DNA from: an uncultured Oscillospiraceae bacterium
GTDB lineage: Bacteria; Bacillota; Clostridia; Oscillospirales; Acutalibacteraceae
Assembly (NCBI GenBank): GCA_900552285.1
Contig: URYV01000047.1
Span: forward strand, 1 to 10,288
DNA: 10,288 nucleotides
Direction of reading: 5' to 3'
Shown here: positions 1-6,027 of the stretch, one piece after another
Position numbering within the stretch: the first letter of the stretch is position 1
Layout of the letters: each line of letters opens with the position of its first letter
Notes under the pieces: model-generated
The model's database searches: none
Seen by the model: the letters and a program-made list of their open reading frames with translations, nothing else
What the model was told of the DNA's origin: nothing
Made by a program: the position numbers and the translations under genes

Positions 1-659
1 CTTGATAAAAATTTTTGCCCGCCGGGGATGAAAAATCCGCCGGGAATACGCTCGATTTTAACACCGAAATCGGCAAGCGCCTTAATGGTCATGTTAACAT
101 AGGGTCGGCTTTGCAGCTTGCCTTTTACCTTAAGCTCGCTGTCGCCGTCAAGGGTGGAAAGGGCAAAAATCATTCCGCTGAAGTACTGGCTCGAAAGACT
201 TCCGTCGATTGAATATTTACCGGGCTTGAGCGGTCCCTTGACCGTGATTTTGCCGTCCTTGTTTTCAAAAAACAGCCCGTGCTCGCCGCACATTTGCTCA
301 TAAAGCCCGGCTCCTCGCTCCATAAGGCGGGGAGAGCCTGTCATCGTTATTTCTTTGCCGCCGAGAAGGGCAAGAGGCAGCATAAAACGAAGGGTGGAGC
401 CGCTTTCTCTGCAGTCGAGCTGCGCCTCCTCTTTCGGGCAAAGGCCGCCCACAAGAGCGGTGTCATTTTCAAAATCCACACGGCTGCCCAGCGCTTTCAG
501 ACAATCGGCCGTCGCCTTTATGTCCTCGCTCATGGCAAGGCCGCTCACCCTGCTTTGCTCGCTTAAGGCTCCGCATATAAGGTATCTGTGAGCCATGCTT
601 TTGGATGGCGGGGCGAAAACCTCTCCGAAGGGGAAGGAGGGGGAGAAAACCGCTTTCAT
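1..659 (-). CDS. aroA: 3-phosphoshikimate 1-carboxyvinyltransferase (EPSP synthase), N-terminal part
   Basis: This cytoplasmic enzyme transfers the enolpyruvyl group of PEP to shikimate 3-phosphate, the sixth step of the shikimate pathway. The reading frame stays open for 219 codons and leaves the window, so only about half of the usual 410-430 residues is visible. Seen in the translation: the N-terminal substrate-binding motif PPSKSMAHR (K20, S21, R25), CRESGSTLRF (residues 83-92), PRLMERG (110-116), SSQYFSG (156-162) and SRPYVNMT (184-191). All are EPSP synthase landmarks. The ESGSTLRF form has Phe where the E. coli enzyme has Pro101, which I believe is common in clostridial enzymes. The ATG shares one base with the aroQ stop (TAATG) and has GAGGGAG a few bases upstream, which fixes the start. 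It is the last visible gene of the pheA-led operon. Confidence 0.93.
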   Translation of the reverse strand, partial: MKAVFSPSFPFGEVFAPPSKSMAHRYLICGALSEQSRVSGLAMSEDIKATADCLKALGSRVDFENDTALVGGLCPKEEAQLDCRESGSTLRFMLPLALLGGKEITMTGSPRLMERGAGLYEQMCGEHGLFFENKDGKITVKGPLKPGKYSIDGSLSSQYFSGMIFALSTLDGDSELKVKGKLQSRPYVNMTIKALADFGVKIERIPGGFFIPGGQKFLS

Positions 660-1093
660 TATGCTCCCTCGCTTTCGAAAAGAATGTCTATGGCCTTTAA
701 ATAGCCGTCGGTTCCGAGCCCCGCAACGGTGGCGATTGCGGCCTTCCTAATGTAGCTTATCTGACGGAAATCCTCTCTGGAGGCCACGTCGGAAATATGA
801 ACCTCCACGGTTTTTATGCCCACCGCCTTGACGGCGTCAAGCAGCGCCACGCTTGTGTGGGTGTATGCGCCGGGATTTATGACTATTCCGTCGAATTTTT
901 GATAGGCCGCCTGTATTTCGTCCACAAGGTCGCCCTCGTGATTGGATTGATAGAGCTTTACATTGATGTTTTTTTCCTTTGCGTAATTTTCGATTTTATT
1001 GCAAAGGTCCTCAAAGGTCTCTCTGCCGTAAATGTCGGGCTCTCTTATGCCCAGCATATTTATGTTGGGTCCGTTTATGACAAGTATGTTCAT
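659..1093 (-). CDS. aroQ: 3-dehydroquinate dehydratase, type II
   Basis: Converts 3-dehydroquinate to 3-dehydroshikimate (third shikimate step). Type II enzymes are small dodecameric proteins unrelated to the type I AroD lyases. The 144-residue length is typical. Visible family motifs are NGPNINMLG (residues 7-15), REPDIYG with R17 and the catalytic Tyr22, QSNHEG (49-54), INPGAYTHTSVAL (72-84) and EVHISD with H99 (97-102), followed by REDFR. The family consensus after EVH is usually (I/L)SN; here the third residue is Asp, a mild change. The ATG overlaps the aroE-aroK stop as ATGA, so translation is probably coupled; a GAGG lies about 10 bases upstream. The stop overlaps the aroA start by one base. 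Confidence 0.97.
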   Translation of the reverse strand: MNILVINGPNINMLGIREPDIYGRETFEDLCNKIENYAKEKNINVKLYQSNHEGDLVDEIQAAYQKFDGIVINPGAYTHTSVALLDAVKAVGIKTVEVHISDVASREDFRQISYIRKAAIATVAGLGTDGYLKAIDILFESEGA

Positions 1094-2322
1094 GCTTCAA
1101 AATCCTCAATAATTGTCTTGACGGCGTCGCTTACAATGCCGTTCATCTTTATTTGCTTTCCCGCCGCAAGATAAATGCCGTATCGCTCGTCATAGCGGAG
1201 TTTTACGGCCTCTGCGTCGAGGGCGAGGGGACGGTCGGAGGTGGGGATTATCTGCTCGAGGGGACGGTCGAGAAAATAAATTTTTCCGTTCTGACGAAGG
1301 CGGAAAATATTTTGCGGCTTCAGCACCGCTCCACCTCCCGTGGCGATTACAAGGCCGCATTTTTTGGCCGTTTCGGCAATGACCTCGCTTTCAATGCCGC
1401 GGAAATAATCCTCGCCCTTTTGGCGGAAAATTTCCGAGATGTCGCCGTATTTTTCCCTTATAAGGTCGTCGGTGTCGACAAATTCGCGGCAAAGCTGCCT
1501 TGCAAGCTCTTTGCCGATTGTGGTTTTCCCGCTGCCGGGCATACCCACCAGCACAATGCTTTCCTTCTGCCGCTCAAGTGACGAAAAAATATCCTTGATT
1601 TTTTGCGTCGGAATTTTTGTGTCGATAAATTTTTCACAGGCAAAGGCGGCCTGAGCCACGAGCATATAAAGCCCTCCCTCGGCGGCGAGTCCCTTGTCAA
1701 GTGCCTTTTGCACAAGGCGGCTTCTCAGGGGATTGTAAACCGCGTCGATAACGCCCGAAAGATTTTTGAAATCGTCCGTGTCGAGAGCCTCGCTCTCAAG
1801 GTTCGGGAACATTCCGGCGGGGGTGGTGTTTATAATGACGTCGGCGTCGGAATGAAGGGATTTTGCCTCGTCATAGCTTATAAGCCCGTCCCTTGGCGTT
1901 CTTGACAGACGGTAAACCTCTGCCGCTTTGAGGGAGGAGGCCACCGCAAAGGCGGTTTTGGAGGTGCCGCCGCTGCCTGCGATGAGCACCTTTTTGCCTC
2001 TAAGGTCGATACCGTTTTTTTGTATGAGCGCCTTCATTCCCGAAAAATCGGTGTTATATCCGTAAAGCTTTCCGTCCTTATTCACAATCGTGTTGACGGC
2101 GCCGATTTGTTTTGCCGTGTCGCTTATATACGACAGATAGGGGATGACATCCTGCTTATAGGGAATGGTGACGTTTATTGCGGAAAAATCCCGAGCTTTC
2201 ATAAAACCGTCGAATTCCTCCCTGCTCACTTCCCTGAGCTTATAGTCATAGTCGGCAAGCTGTTTATGTATTTCAGCCGAAAAGCTGTGTCCGAGTTTTT
2301 CGCCGATAAGACCGTATTTCAT
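1090..2322 (-). CDS. aroE-aroK: Fused shikimate dehydrogenase-shikimate kinase
   Basis: One 410-residue polypeptide carries two consecutive pathway enzymes. Residues 1 to about 250 are shikimate dehydrogenase (NADPH-dependent reduction of 3-dehydroshikimate). They contain the substrate serines in GHSFS (S13, S15), NVTIPYK with catalytic K56, GAVNT, YNTDF with D92, and the dinucleotide loop GSGGTS (116-121). Residues about 255-410 are shikimate kinase (ATP to shikimate 3-phosphate), with Walker A GMPGSGKT (260-267), DTDD (283-286), FRGIE with R308, GGG (329-331) and the SDRPLA lid region. All key residues are present in both halves, so both activities should work. The linker is very short. I chose the ATG at 2322 because it gives the family N-terminus MKYGLIGEKLGHS and an ATGA overlap with aroC, as at other junctions here; an in-frame ATG at 2337 would add five residues. 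Confidence 0.95.
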   Translation of the reverse strand: MKYGLIGEKLGHSFSAEIHKQLADYDYKLREVSREEFDGFMKARDFSAINVTIPYKQDVIPYLSYISDTAKQIGAVNTIVNKDGKLYGYNTDFSGMKALIQKNGIDLRGKKVLIAGSGGTSKTAFAVASSLKAAEVYRLSRTPRDGLISYDEAKSLHSDADVIINTTPAGMFPNLESEALDTDDFKNLSGVIDAVYNPLRSRLVQKALDKGLAAEGGLYMLVAQAAFACEKFIDTKIPTQKIKDIFSSLERQKESIVLVGMPGSGKTTIGKELARQLCREFVDTDDLIREKYGDISEIFRQKGEDYFRGIESEVIAETAKKCGLVIATGGGAVLKPQNIFRLRQNGKIYFLDRPLEQIIPTSDRPLALDAEAVKLRYDERYGIYLAAGKQIKMNGIVSDAVKTIIEDFEA

Positions 2323-3413
2323 ATGTTTTTCATCCATTCCGTTCCGTATTTCATGGTCAGAAGATCAGCCACGGCAAGGGCGGCCACGCTGTCGATAACC
2401 ACTCTCGCTCGGTGCACTATGCAGGGGTCATGGCGGCCCTTTGCGGCGAGAACAGTTTTTTTGTTTTGGACAAAATCCACCGTTTGCTGAGGCTGTGAAA
2501 TGGTTGGGGTGGGTTTTATGACCGTTTTGAAAATTATGTCGGCGCCGTTTGTTATGCCGCCGTTGATTCCTCCGTTGCGGTTGGTGGAGGTTACGATTTT
2601 TCCTTCTTTGATGTCGAATGGGTCGTTGGCCTCGCTGCCGCAGAGCTTTGCAAAGCCGAAGCCCTCTCCGAACTCTATTCCCTTGACGGCGGGAACGGCG
2701 AAAACCCCTTTGGAAATCAGGCTTTCCACCGAGTCGAACCAGGGTTCTCCAAGCCCCGCGGGAAGTCCGCAAACCGCCGTTTCAAGCACACCGCCGACGC
2801 TGTCGAGGTTTTGCTTTGCCTTTAAAATTTCCGCCTCCATGGCTTGTTTTTTGCTTTGGTCGAGAAGGGCAAAGGGCTCATTTTCCACCGCCCTTGTGTC
2901 GGCCGCCGCGTCACAAAAGCCGCGGTCGTAAACCCCGTGAATTTCCTTTATGTGAGAGCCGATCAAAATATCCTTCTGCTCAAGGGAGTATCTGACGATG
3001 CTTGCCGCCGCCACGAGAGCCGCCGTTATGCGCCCGCTGAAGTGGCCGCCGCCGCGATAGTCGCCGTAGCCGTCATATCTGCAAAATCCCGAGAAATCGG
3101 CGTGACCGGGTCGGGCAACCGATTTCATGTCGGAATAATCCTTGGATTTTGTGTCGCTGTTTTCTATTCTGATGCAAAGGGGGGTGCCGGTGGTCTTTCC
3201 TTCAAACACTCCGCTTTCAAAGGATATGGGGTCGGGCTCTCTTCTTGCGGTGGAGATTGCGCCGGCGGGACGGCGGAGAAGCAGCTTTTCATTTATATAA
3301 TCGAGGTTAACCTCAAGTCCCGAGGGCAGCCCGTCTATGACGGCGCCGATGCTTTTTCCGTGGCTTTCGCCGTATATCGTGACGCAGAGGGCGTTTCCGA
3401 AGGTGTTTCTCAT
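2319..3413 (-). CDS. aroC: Chorismate synthase
   Basis: Catalyses the anti-1,4 elimination of phosphate from EPSP to give chorismate, using reduced FMN; it acts as a cytoplasmic tetramer. The 364-residue length is normal. Visible signatures are TIYGESHG with catalytic H18 (12-19), LLLRRPAG (44-51), ISTARREPD (53-61), the RPGHAD block with H104 (101-106), GDYRGGGHFSGR (117-128), TNRNGGINGGITNG (277-290) and GRHDPC (326-331). The RGGGHFSGR version, instead of RGGGRxSAR, is a known variant in anaerobe enzymes. Start and stop are both ATGA-type overlaps with aroB upstream and aroE-aroK downstream, indicating translational coupling inside the operon. Confidence 0.97.
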   Translation of the reverse strand: MRNTFGNALCVTIYGESHGKSIGAVIDGLPSGLEVNLDYINEKLLLRRPAGAISTARREPDPISFESGVFEGKTTGTPLCIRIENSDTKSKDYSDMKSVARPGHADFSGFCRYDGYGDYRGGGHFSGRITAALVAAASIVRYSLEQKDILIGSHIKEIHGVYDRGFCDAAADTRAVENEPFALLDQSKKQAMEAEILKAKQNLDSVGGVLETAVCGLPAGLGEPWFDSVESLISKGVFAVPAVKGIEFGEGFGFAKLCGSEANDPFDIKEGKIVTSTNRNGGINGGITNGADIIFKTVIKPTPTISQPQQTVDFVQNKKTVLAAKGRHDPCIVHRARVVIDSVAALAVADLLTMKYGTEWMKNI

Positions 3414-4417
3414 TGTCCCACCGCCCTTTTCATGTGCTCGGCAAAGTCGGAAAATTCCATTTCCCTAAACTCAAAGCGTCCGATTTCGGGAACATAAACC
3501 ACCGTGATTTTGTCGCCCTGCCGCTTTTTGTCGTGGCCCATGGCCTCCAAAATGTCGTCGGCCGAAACGGGAATTCTTGTGGGAAGGGAAAGGCGGGAAA
3601 GCACCGAAACGATGCGCTTGCGGGCGCCGGGAGCGCACATGGGGACCATGCCCATGGCAACGCATTCCCCGTGGAAAAGGTCCTTTTTCTTTGCCTCGAC
3701 CCCATGGGCGAGGGTGTGTCCGAAATTGAGCACACGGCGAAGGCCGTTTTCCTTTTCGTCCTGTTCAACTACGTTTTTCTTTATTCCAACGGCTCTCGGA
3801 ATTATCATGTCGAGATATTTTTCCACCGAAAAATCCTCTTTTTCAAAGACCGAGAAAAGCTCGGCGTCGCAGGTGGCCGCCATTTTCACCGCCTCGGCAA
3901 GGCCGTTTGAAATTTGACGGGAGGAAAGGGTCTTGAGGGTGTCGGGGTCGATAAGAACCCCCTTCGGCTGCCAAAAGGCGCCGACGATATTTTTAATTCC
4001 GCAAAAATCTATGGCCGTTTTGCCGCCGACAGAGGAGTCGACCTGGGAAAGCACGGTGGTGGGAATGTTGTAAAAATCCACCCCTCGCATAAAGCTTGCC
4101 GCAACAAATCCCGAAAGGTCGCCCACAACGCCGCCGCCCACGGCCACGACGCAGTCGGTTCTGGTAAAACCGTTTTCAACCATTTTTTCAAGCAGCATTT
4201 TATAGTTTTCAAGGCTTTTTGAACGCTCGCCCGAGGGAATGGCGGTTATGAAGGGCTCCTTGCACTTGGCCGCCACGGTTTTGGCATAGCTTGCCGGCAC
4301 GTCATAGTCGGTGACGATGAGAACCTTTCTGTTAAGAGAGAAAAATTCGTCGACGCGGCTAAGTCCGCCGTGCATGACGGTTATTTCATAGCTTCCGCTT
4401 TGGGTATTTACCTTCAT
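3410..4417 (-). CDS. aroB: 3-dehydroquinate synthase
   Basis: Converts DAHP to 3-dehydroquinate, the second shikimate step, using NAD and a divalent metal. Visible motifs are GGGVVGDLSGFVAA (from residue 95), IPTTVLSQVDSSVGGKTAID (118-137) and the three metal ligands E175 (GLAEAVK), H234 (NFGHTLAHG) and H249 (FHGE). The 335-residue length is slightly short for the family, but no core block is missing. Start choice: an in-frame GTG at 4426 overlaps the pheA stop, but the AAAGGAG Shine-Dalgarno abuts it with no spacing. The ATG at 4417 lies 8 bases from the same AGGAG and is preferred. The gene then starts 5 bases after the pheA stop, and its own stop overlaps the aroC start (ATGA). Confidence 0.95.
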   Translation of the reverse strand: MKVNTQSGSYEITVMHGGLSRVDEFFSLNRKVLIVTDYDVPASYAKTVAAKCKEPFITAIPSGERSKSLENYKMLLEKMVENGFTRTDCVVAVGGGVVGDLSGFVAASFMRGVDFYNIPTTVLSQVDSSVGGKTAIDFCGIKNIVGAFWQPKGVLIDPDTLKTLSSRQISNGLAEAVKMAATCDAELFSVFEKEDFSVEKYLDMIIPRAVGIKKNVVEQDEKENGLRRVLNFGHTLAHGVEAKKKDLFHGECVAMGMVPMCAPGARKRIVSVLSRLSLPTRIPVSADDILEAMGHDKKRQGDKITVVYVPEIGRFEFREMEFSDFAEHMKRAVGQ

Positions 4418-4422
4418 TTTGC

Positions 4423-5502
4423 TCACTCCTTTGAAAAACTTCCGAGAACCTTAAGGTCGGAACAGCATTCCGACAGCTCGGCAAGCATTTTTTTGCCGGC
4501 GTCGCTGTTTATGTTTCCGTCGCCCTCGGCGAAAAAGTAGTATGTCCAGATAAGCTTTTTTGTGGGACGGCTTTTGAGAGAGGAAAGGTTAAAGCCGTGG
4601 CGGCCGATGATGTTTATGGCCTTGCCCAAGGCGCCCGCCTCGTTTCGCACGGTGAAAACCATGACAAAATGGTCGTCGTCCTTTGAGGGCAGCTTTTCAA
4701 GCTTTGAAAACACCGCAAATCTCGTTGTGTTTCCGCCCGATTCGTTTATGTGGGAGTCGAGGATTTTAAGGCCGTGCTTTTCGGCCGCAAGCTCGCTGCC
4801 GATGGCGGCAATGTCGGTTCTGCCCGAGCCCGCCACCTCCATGGCGGCCACCGCCGTGTTGACCGATTCGGTGACCTTAAAGCCGTGACGGTGGATATAT
4901 TCTCCGCATTGTCCGAGAGCCTGAGGGTGGCTTATCACCTCTTTAATGTCCTCGAGGGAGGCGTTTTTGCTGCCGAGCAGATTTTGCACGATCTCAATTT
5001 CTCGGAGCTGGTGAATGTGGAGTCCGCCGAAAAAGGCAAGGTCCATAACCTGTCCCACGTCGCCGTTGTAGCTGTTTTCAATGGGCAGCACGGCGCAGTC
5101 GCATTCTCCCTTTTCCACCGCCTCATAGGCAGCCTTGAAATCGGGATAGGGAAGGGGGTTTCCGTTTTTGAAAATCTTTTTGGCCGCAATGTTGGCAAAG
5201 GCGCCCTCAACTCCGCTGTAGGCTATCTTCATGCCGTCCATAAGACGGCTTTGATACCGCTTTGACAGCTCCATAACATATTCGATGAAGTTGACGTAAT
5301 AGTCGCGATAGTCGGGATCCTCCACCCGCTTTGCGCCTGCGGCGACCACCTGACGTTCCCTTTCGAAATTGAAAATGGGAAGCCCGCGCTCCTTTTTATA
5401 AATCCCAACCTCTTTTACCGCGTCCATTCGACGGCAGAAAAGCTCGGCCATCTGCGCGTCGATGTCGTTGATTTGCTGTCTTGCCTTGTTTATGTGGGCC
5501 AT
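4423..5502 (-). CDS. pheA: Bifunctional chorismate mutase / prephenate dehydratase (P-protein)
   Basis: Turns chorismate into prephenate and prephenate into phenylpyruvate, committing flux to phenylalanine. Three domains are visible in 359 residues. An AroQ-type chorismate mutase occupies 1 to about 88 (ARQQINDID, CRR at 23-25, K36, ERER at 47-50). Prephenate dehydratase spans about 92-270 (AYSGVEGAFA, PIENSYNGDVG, SHPQALGQC, and the catalytic NTTRF at 258-262). A C-terminal ACT regulatory domain (about 280-355) has EAGAL and the SRP motif at 311-313. The canonical ESRP of the Phe-binding loop reads KSRP here (K310). A longer open frame to 5562 would start inside the attenuator hairpin; the ATG at 5502 has GGAGGG at the right distance and a family-typical N-terminus. 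First structural gene of the operon. Confidence 0.96.
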   Translation of the reverse strand: MAHINKARQQINDIDAQMAELFCRRMDAVKEVGIYKKERGLPIFNFERERQVVAAGAKRVEDPDYRDYYVNFIEYVMELSKRYQSRLMDGMKIAYSGVEGAFANIAAKKIFKNGNPLPYPDFKAAYEAVEKGECDCAVLPIENSYNGDVGQVMDLAFFGGLHIHQLREIEIVQNLLGSKNASLEDIKEVISHPQALGQCGEYIHRHGFKVTESVNTAVAAMEVAGSGRTDIAAIGSELAAEKHGLKILDSHINESGGNTTRFAVFSKLEKLPSKDDDHFVMVFTVRNEAGALGKAINIIGRHGFNLSSLKSRPTKKLIWTYYFFAEGDGNINSDAGKKMLAELSECCSDLKVLGSFSKE

Positions 5503-5526
5503 ACTATCCCTCCGAAAAATTTCATG

Positions 5527-5577
5527 AAAAAACCCGCAACTGTTATTTTGCAATTTCTGCACATAACAATTTGCGGG
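5527..5577 (-). terminator. Rho-independent attenuator terminator of the pheA-aro operon
   Basis: In minus-strand sense the arm CCCGCAA (5571-5577) pairs perfectly with TTGCGGG (5533-5539) and is followed at once by six Ts (5527-5532). The stem continues inward after one mismatch with TGTTAT/ATAACA and then TGCA/TGCA around a small loop, giving a long and stable hairpin. It lies between the leader peptide stop and the pheA RBS, so termination here would shut off the whole operon. Position, T-tract and overlap with an alternative pairing all fit an attenuator rather than an ordinary end-of-gene terminator. Confidence 0.9.
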
Positions 5578-5626
5578 CTGTCTGTTAACCTGTTAAAATC
5601 AATTCAGCAAGCACACAGACAGTCCG
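5574..5626 (-). promoter_or_regulatory. Predicted antiterminator pairing in the pheA leader
   Basis: In minus-strand sense CGGACTGTCTGT (5615-5626) can pair with ACAGACAGCCCG (5574-5585): eight contiguous pairs, one A-C mismatch, then three G-C pairs. The second arm uses CCCG of the terminator's 5' arm, so the two structures exclude each other. The first arm lies in the leader ORF at codons 15-19, just downstream of the Tyr/Phe codon run. A ribosome stalled at the Tyr codons would leave it free and permit readthrough, whereas a ribosome reaching the stop codon would cover it and let the terminator form. The pairing is read from sequence; the mechanism is inferred from classical leader-peptide attenuation. 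Confidence 0.72.
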
Positions 5627-5669
5627 TCATAAAGTAATAATAATATGAAAAGATATTCATGCGGATCAT
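5604..5669 (-). CDS. Tyr/Phe-rich leader peptide of the pheA-aro operon
   Basis: This 21-codon ORF begins with MIRMNI, contains the core FSYYYYF at residues 7-13 (two Phe, four consecutive Tyr codons), and ends in a short Cys-rich tail (C17, C19, C21) before TGA. A perfect AGGAGG (5678-5683) sits 8 bases before its ATG, the best RBS of the operon. It lies between the operon promoter and the attenuator terminator, exactly where a regulatory leader peptide belongs. Its role would be to report charged tRNA-Tyr and tRNA-Phe through ribosome stalling, not to make a functional protein. It is too short for routine gene calling. Tyr codons are TAT TAT TAT TAC, and both Phe codons are TTT. Confidence 0.88.
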   Translation of the reverse strand: MIRMNIFSYYYYFMTDCLCAC

Positions 5670-5695
5670 ATCTGTGTCCTCCTTGATTTTTGTTT

Positions 5696-5724
5696 ATCCT
5701 ACTCCTTTTAATACATTTTGTCAA
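5696..5724 (-). promoter_or_regulatory. Promoter of the pheA-aro operon
   Basis: In minus-strand sense a perfect -35 TTGACA (5719-5724) is followed after 17 bases by TAGGAT (5696-5701), a 4/6 match to the -10 consensus. Transcription would begin near 5689, only a few bases ahead of the leader-peptide RBS. The leader RNA before the terminator would be about 160 bases, a usual size for this kind of attenuator. Confidence 0.7.
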
Positions 5725-5803
5725 GGGGTTTTGCAAAAAAATTCAAAAACTTTTACACTTTAAATCATAAAAATATCTTAACGGGGGAGAAAGTTTCGCT
5801 TTT

Positions 5804-5832
5804 TTGACGAATGTCACAATTCGTGATATAAA
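5804..5832 (+). promoter_or_regulatory. Candidate distal promoter of the AraC-family gene
   Basis: TTGACG (5804-5809), 17 bases, then TATAAA (5827-5832), with a TG one base before the -10 (extended -10 form). Five of six bases match the consensus in each hexamer. The start would be near 5839, giving a leader of about 190 bases to the gene at 6028. The surroundings are very AT-rich, so chance matches are possible; there are other -10-like boxes at 5892 and 5977. Confidence 0.5.
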
Positions 5833-5845
5833 TAATGTCACGTAT
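5810..5845 (+). repeat. Overlapping inverted and direct repeats, operator-like
   Basis: The octamer AATGTCAC occurs twice (5810-5817 and 5834-5841), 24 bases apart. Between the two copies lies GTGATAT (5824-5830), which is inverted relative to both. This gives ATGTCAC-5-GTGATAT and ATTCGTGA-11-TCACGTAT, each with one mismatch. The array lies over the spacer and -10 of the distal promoter, a typical place for a repressor or autoregulator to bind. The AraC-family protein encoded next door is an obvious but unproven candidate. Confidence 0.4.
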
Positions 5846-5953
5846 TTGCACATTAAGTATAAATTTGTTGGATTATAAATGAAAAAAACGCTATAATATT
5901 GATGATTTGGAAACAAAAACCGACGCTTATGTAAAATCTGTATAATAAATAAT

Positions 5954-5982
5954 TTGTCTTTTTTTATTTTTTGTGATATAAT
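5954..5982 (+). promoter_or_regulatory. Candidate proximal promoter of the AraC-family gene
   Basis: TTGTCT (5954-5959), 17 bases, then a perfect TATAAT (5977-5982) preceded by TG plus one base (extended -10). The start would be near 5989, about 39 bases before the ATG at 6028. It is closer to the gene than the 5804 candidate; either or both may be used. Confidence 0.55.
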
Positions 5983-6027
5983 ACAATTGTTTAGTTTCGT
6001 AACTTGTGTTTGATCGGAGGTGAAACC

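Noticed and set aside
2844..3497. Long plus-strand open frame (217 codons) across aroC, and similar ones across aroB, aroE-aroK and pheA
   Set aside because: They are antisense to clearly identified enzymes, have no family motifs, and arise from the GC-rich third positions of the real genes.
4418..4426. GTG start for aroB at 4426 giving a GTGA overlap with pheA
   Set aside because: The Shine-Dalgarno AAAGGAG runs directly into this GTG with no spacing; the ATG at 4417 is 8 bases from it.
5503..5562. In-frame N-terminal extension of pheA by 20 residues starting at 5562
   Set aside because: The start lies inside the attenuator hairpin and has no RBS. The ATG at 5502 has GGAGGG at good spacing and gives the normal chorismate mutase N-terminus.
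5604..5620. Cys-rich tail of the leader peptide as a cysteine sensor
   Set aside because: The Cys codons fall on and next to the antiterminator arm CTGTCTGT and directly before the stop. Their presence is explained by RNA pairing, and cysteine has no evident link to the operon.
5527..5724. T-box riboswitch upstream of pheA
   Set aside because: The leader is only about 160 bases and contains no AGGGTGGNACCGCG-type antiterminator motif or specifier-loop architecture; the leader-peptide model explains it better.
5880..5897. Five-codon ORF (MKKTL) between the AraC-gene promoters as a leader peptide
   Set aside because: No Shine-Dalgarno sequence, no codon bias suggesting sensing, and no terminator structure downstream.
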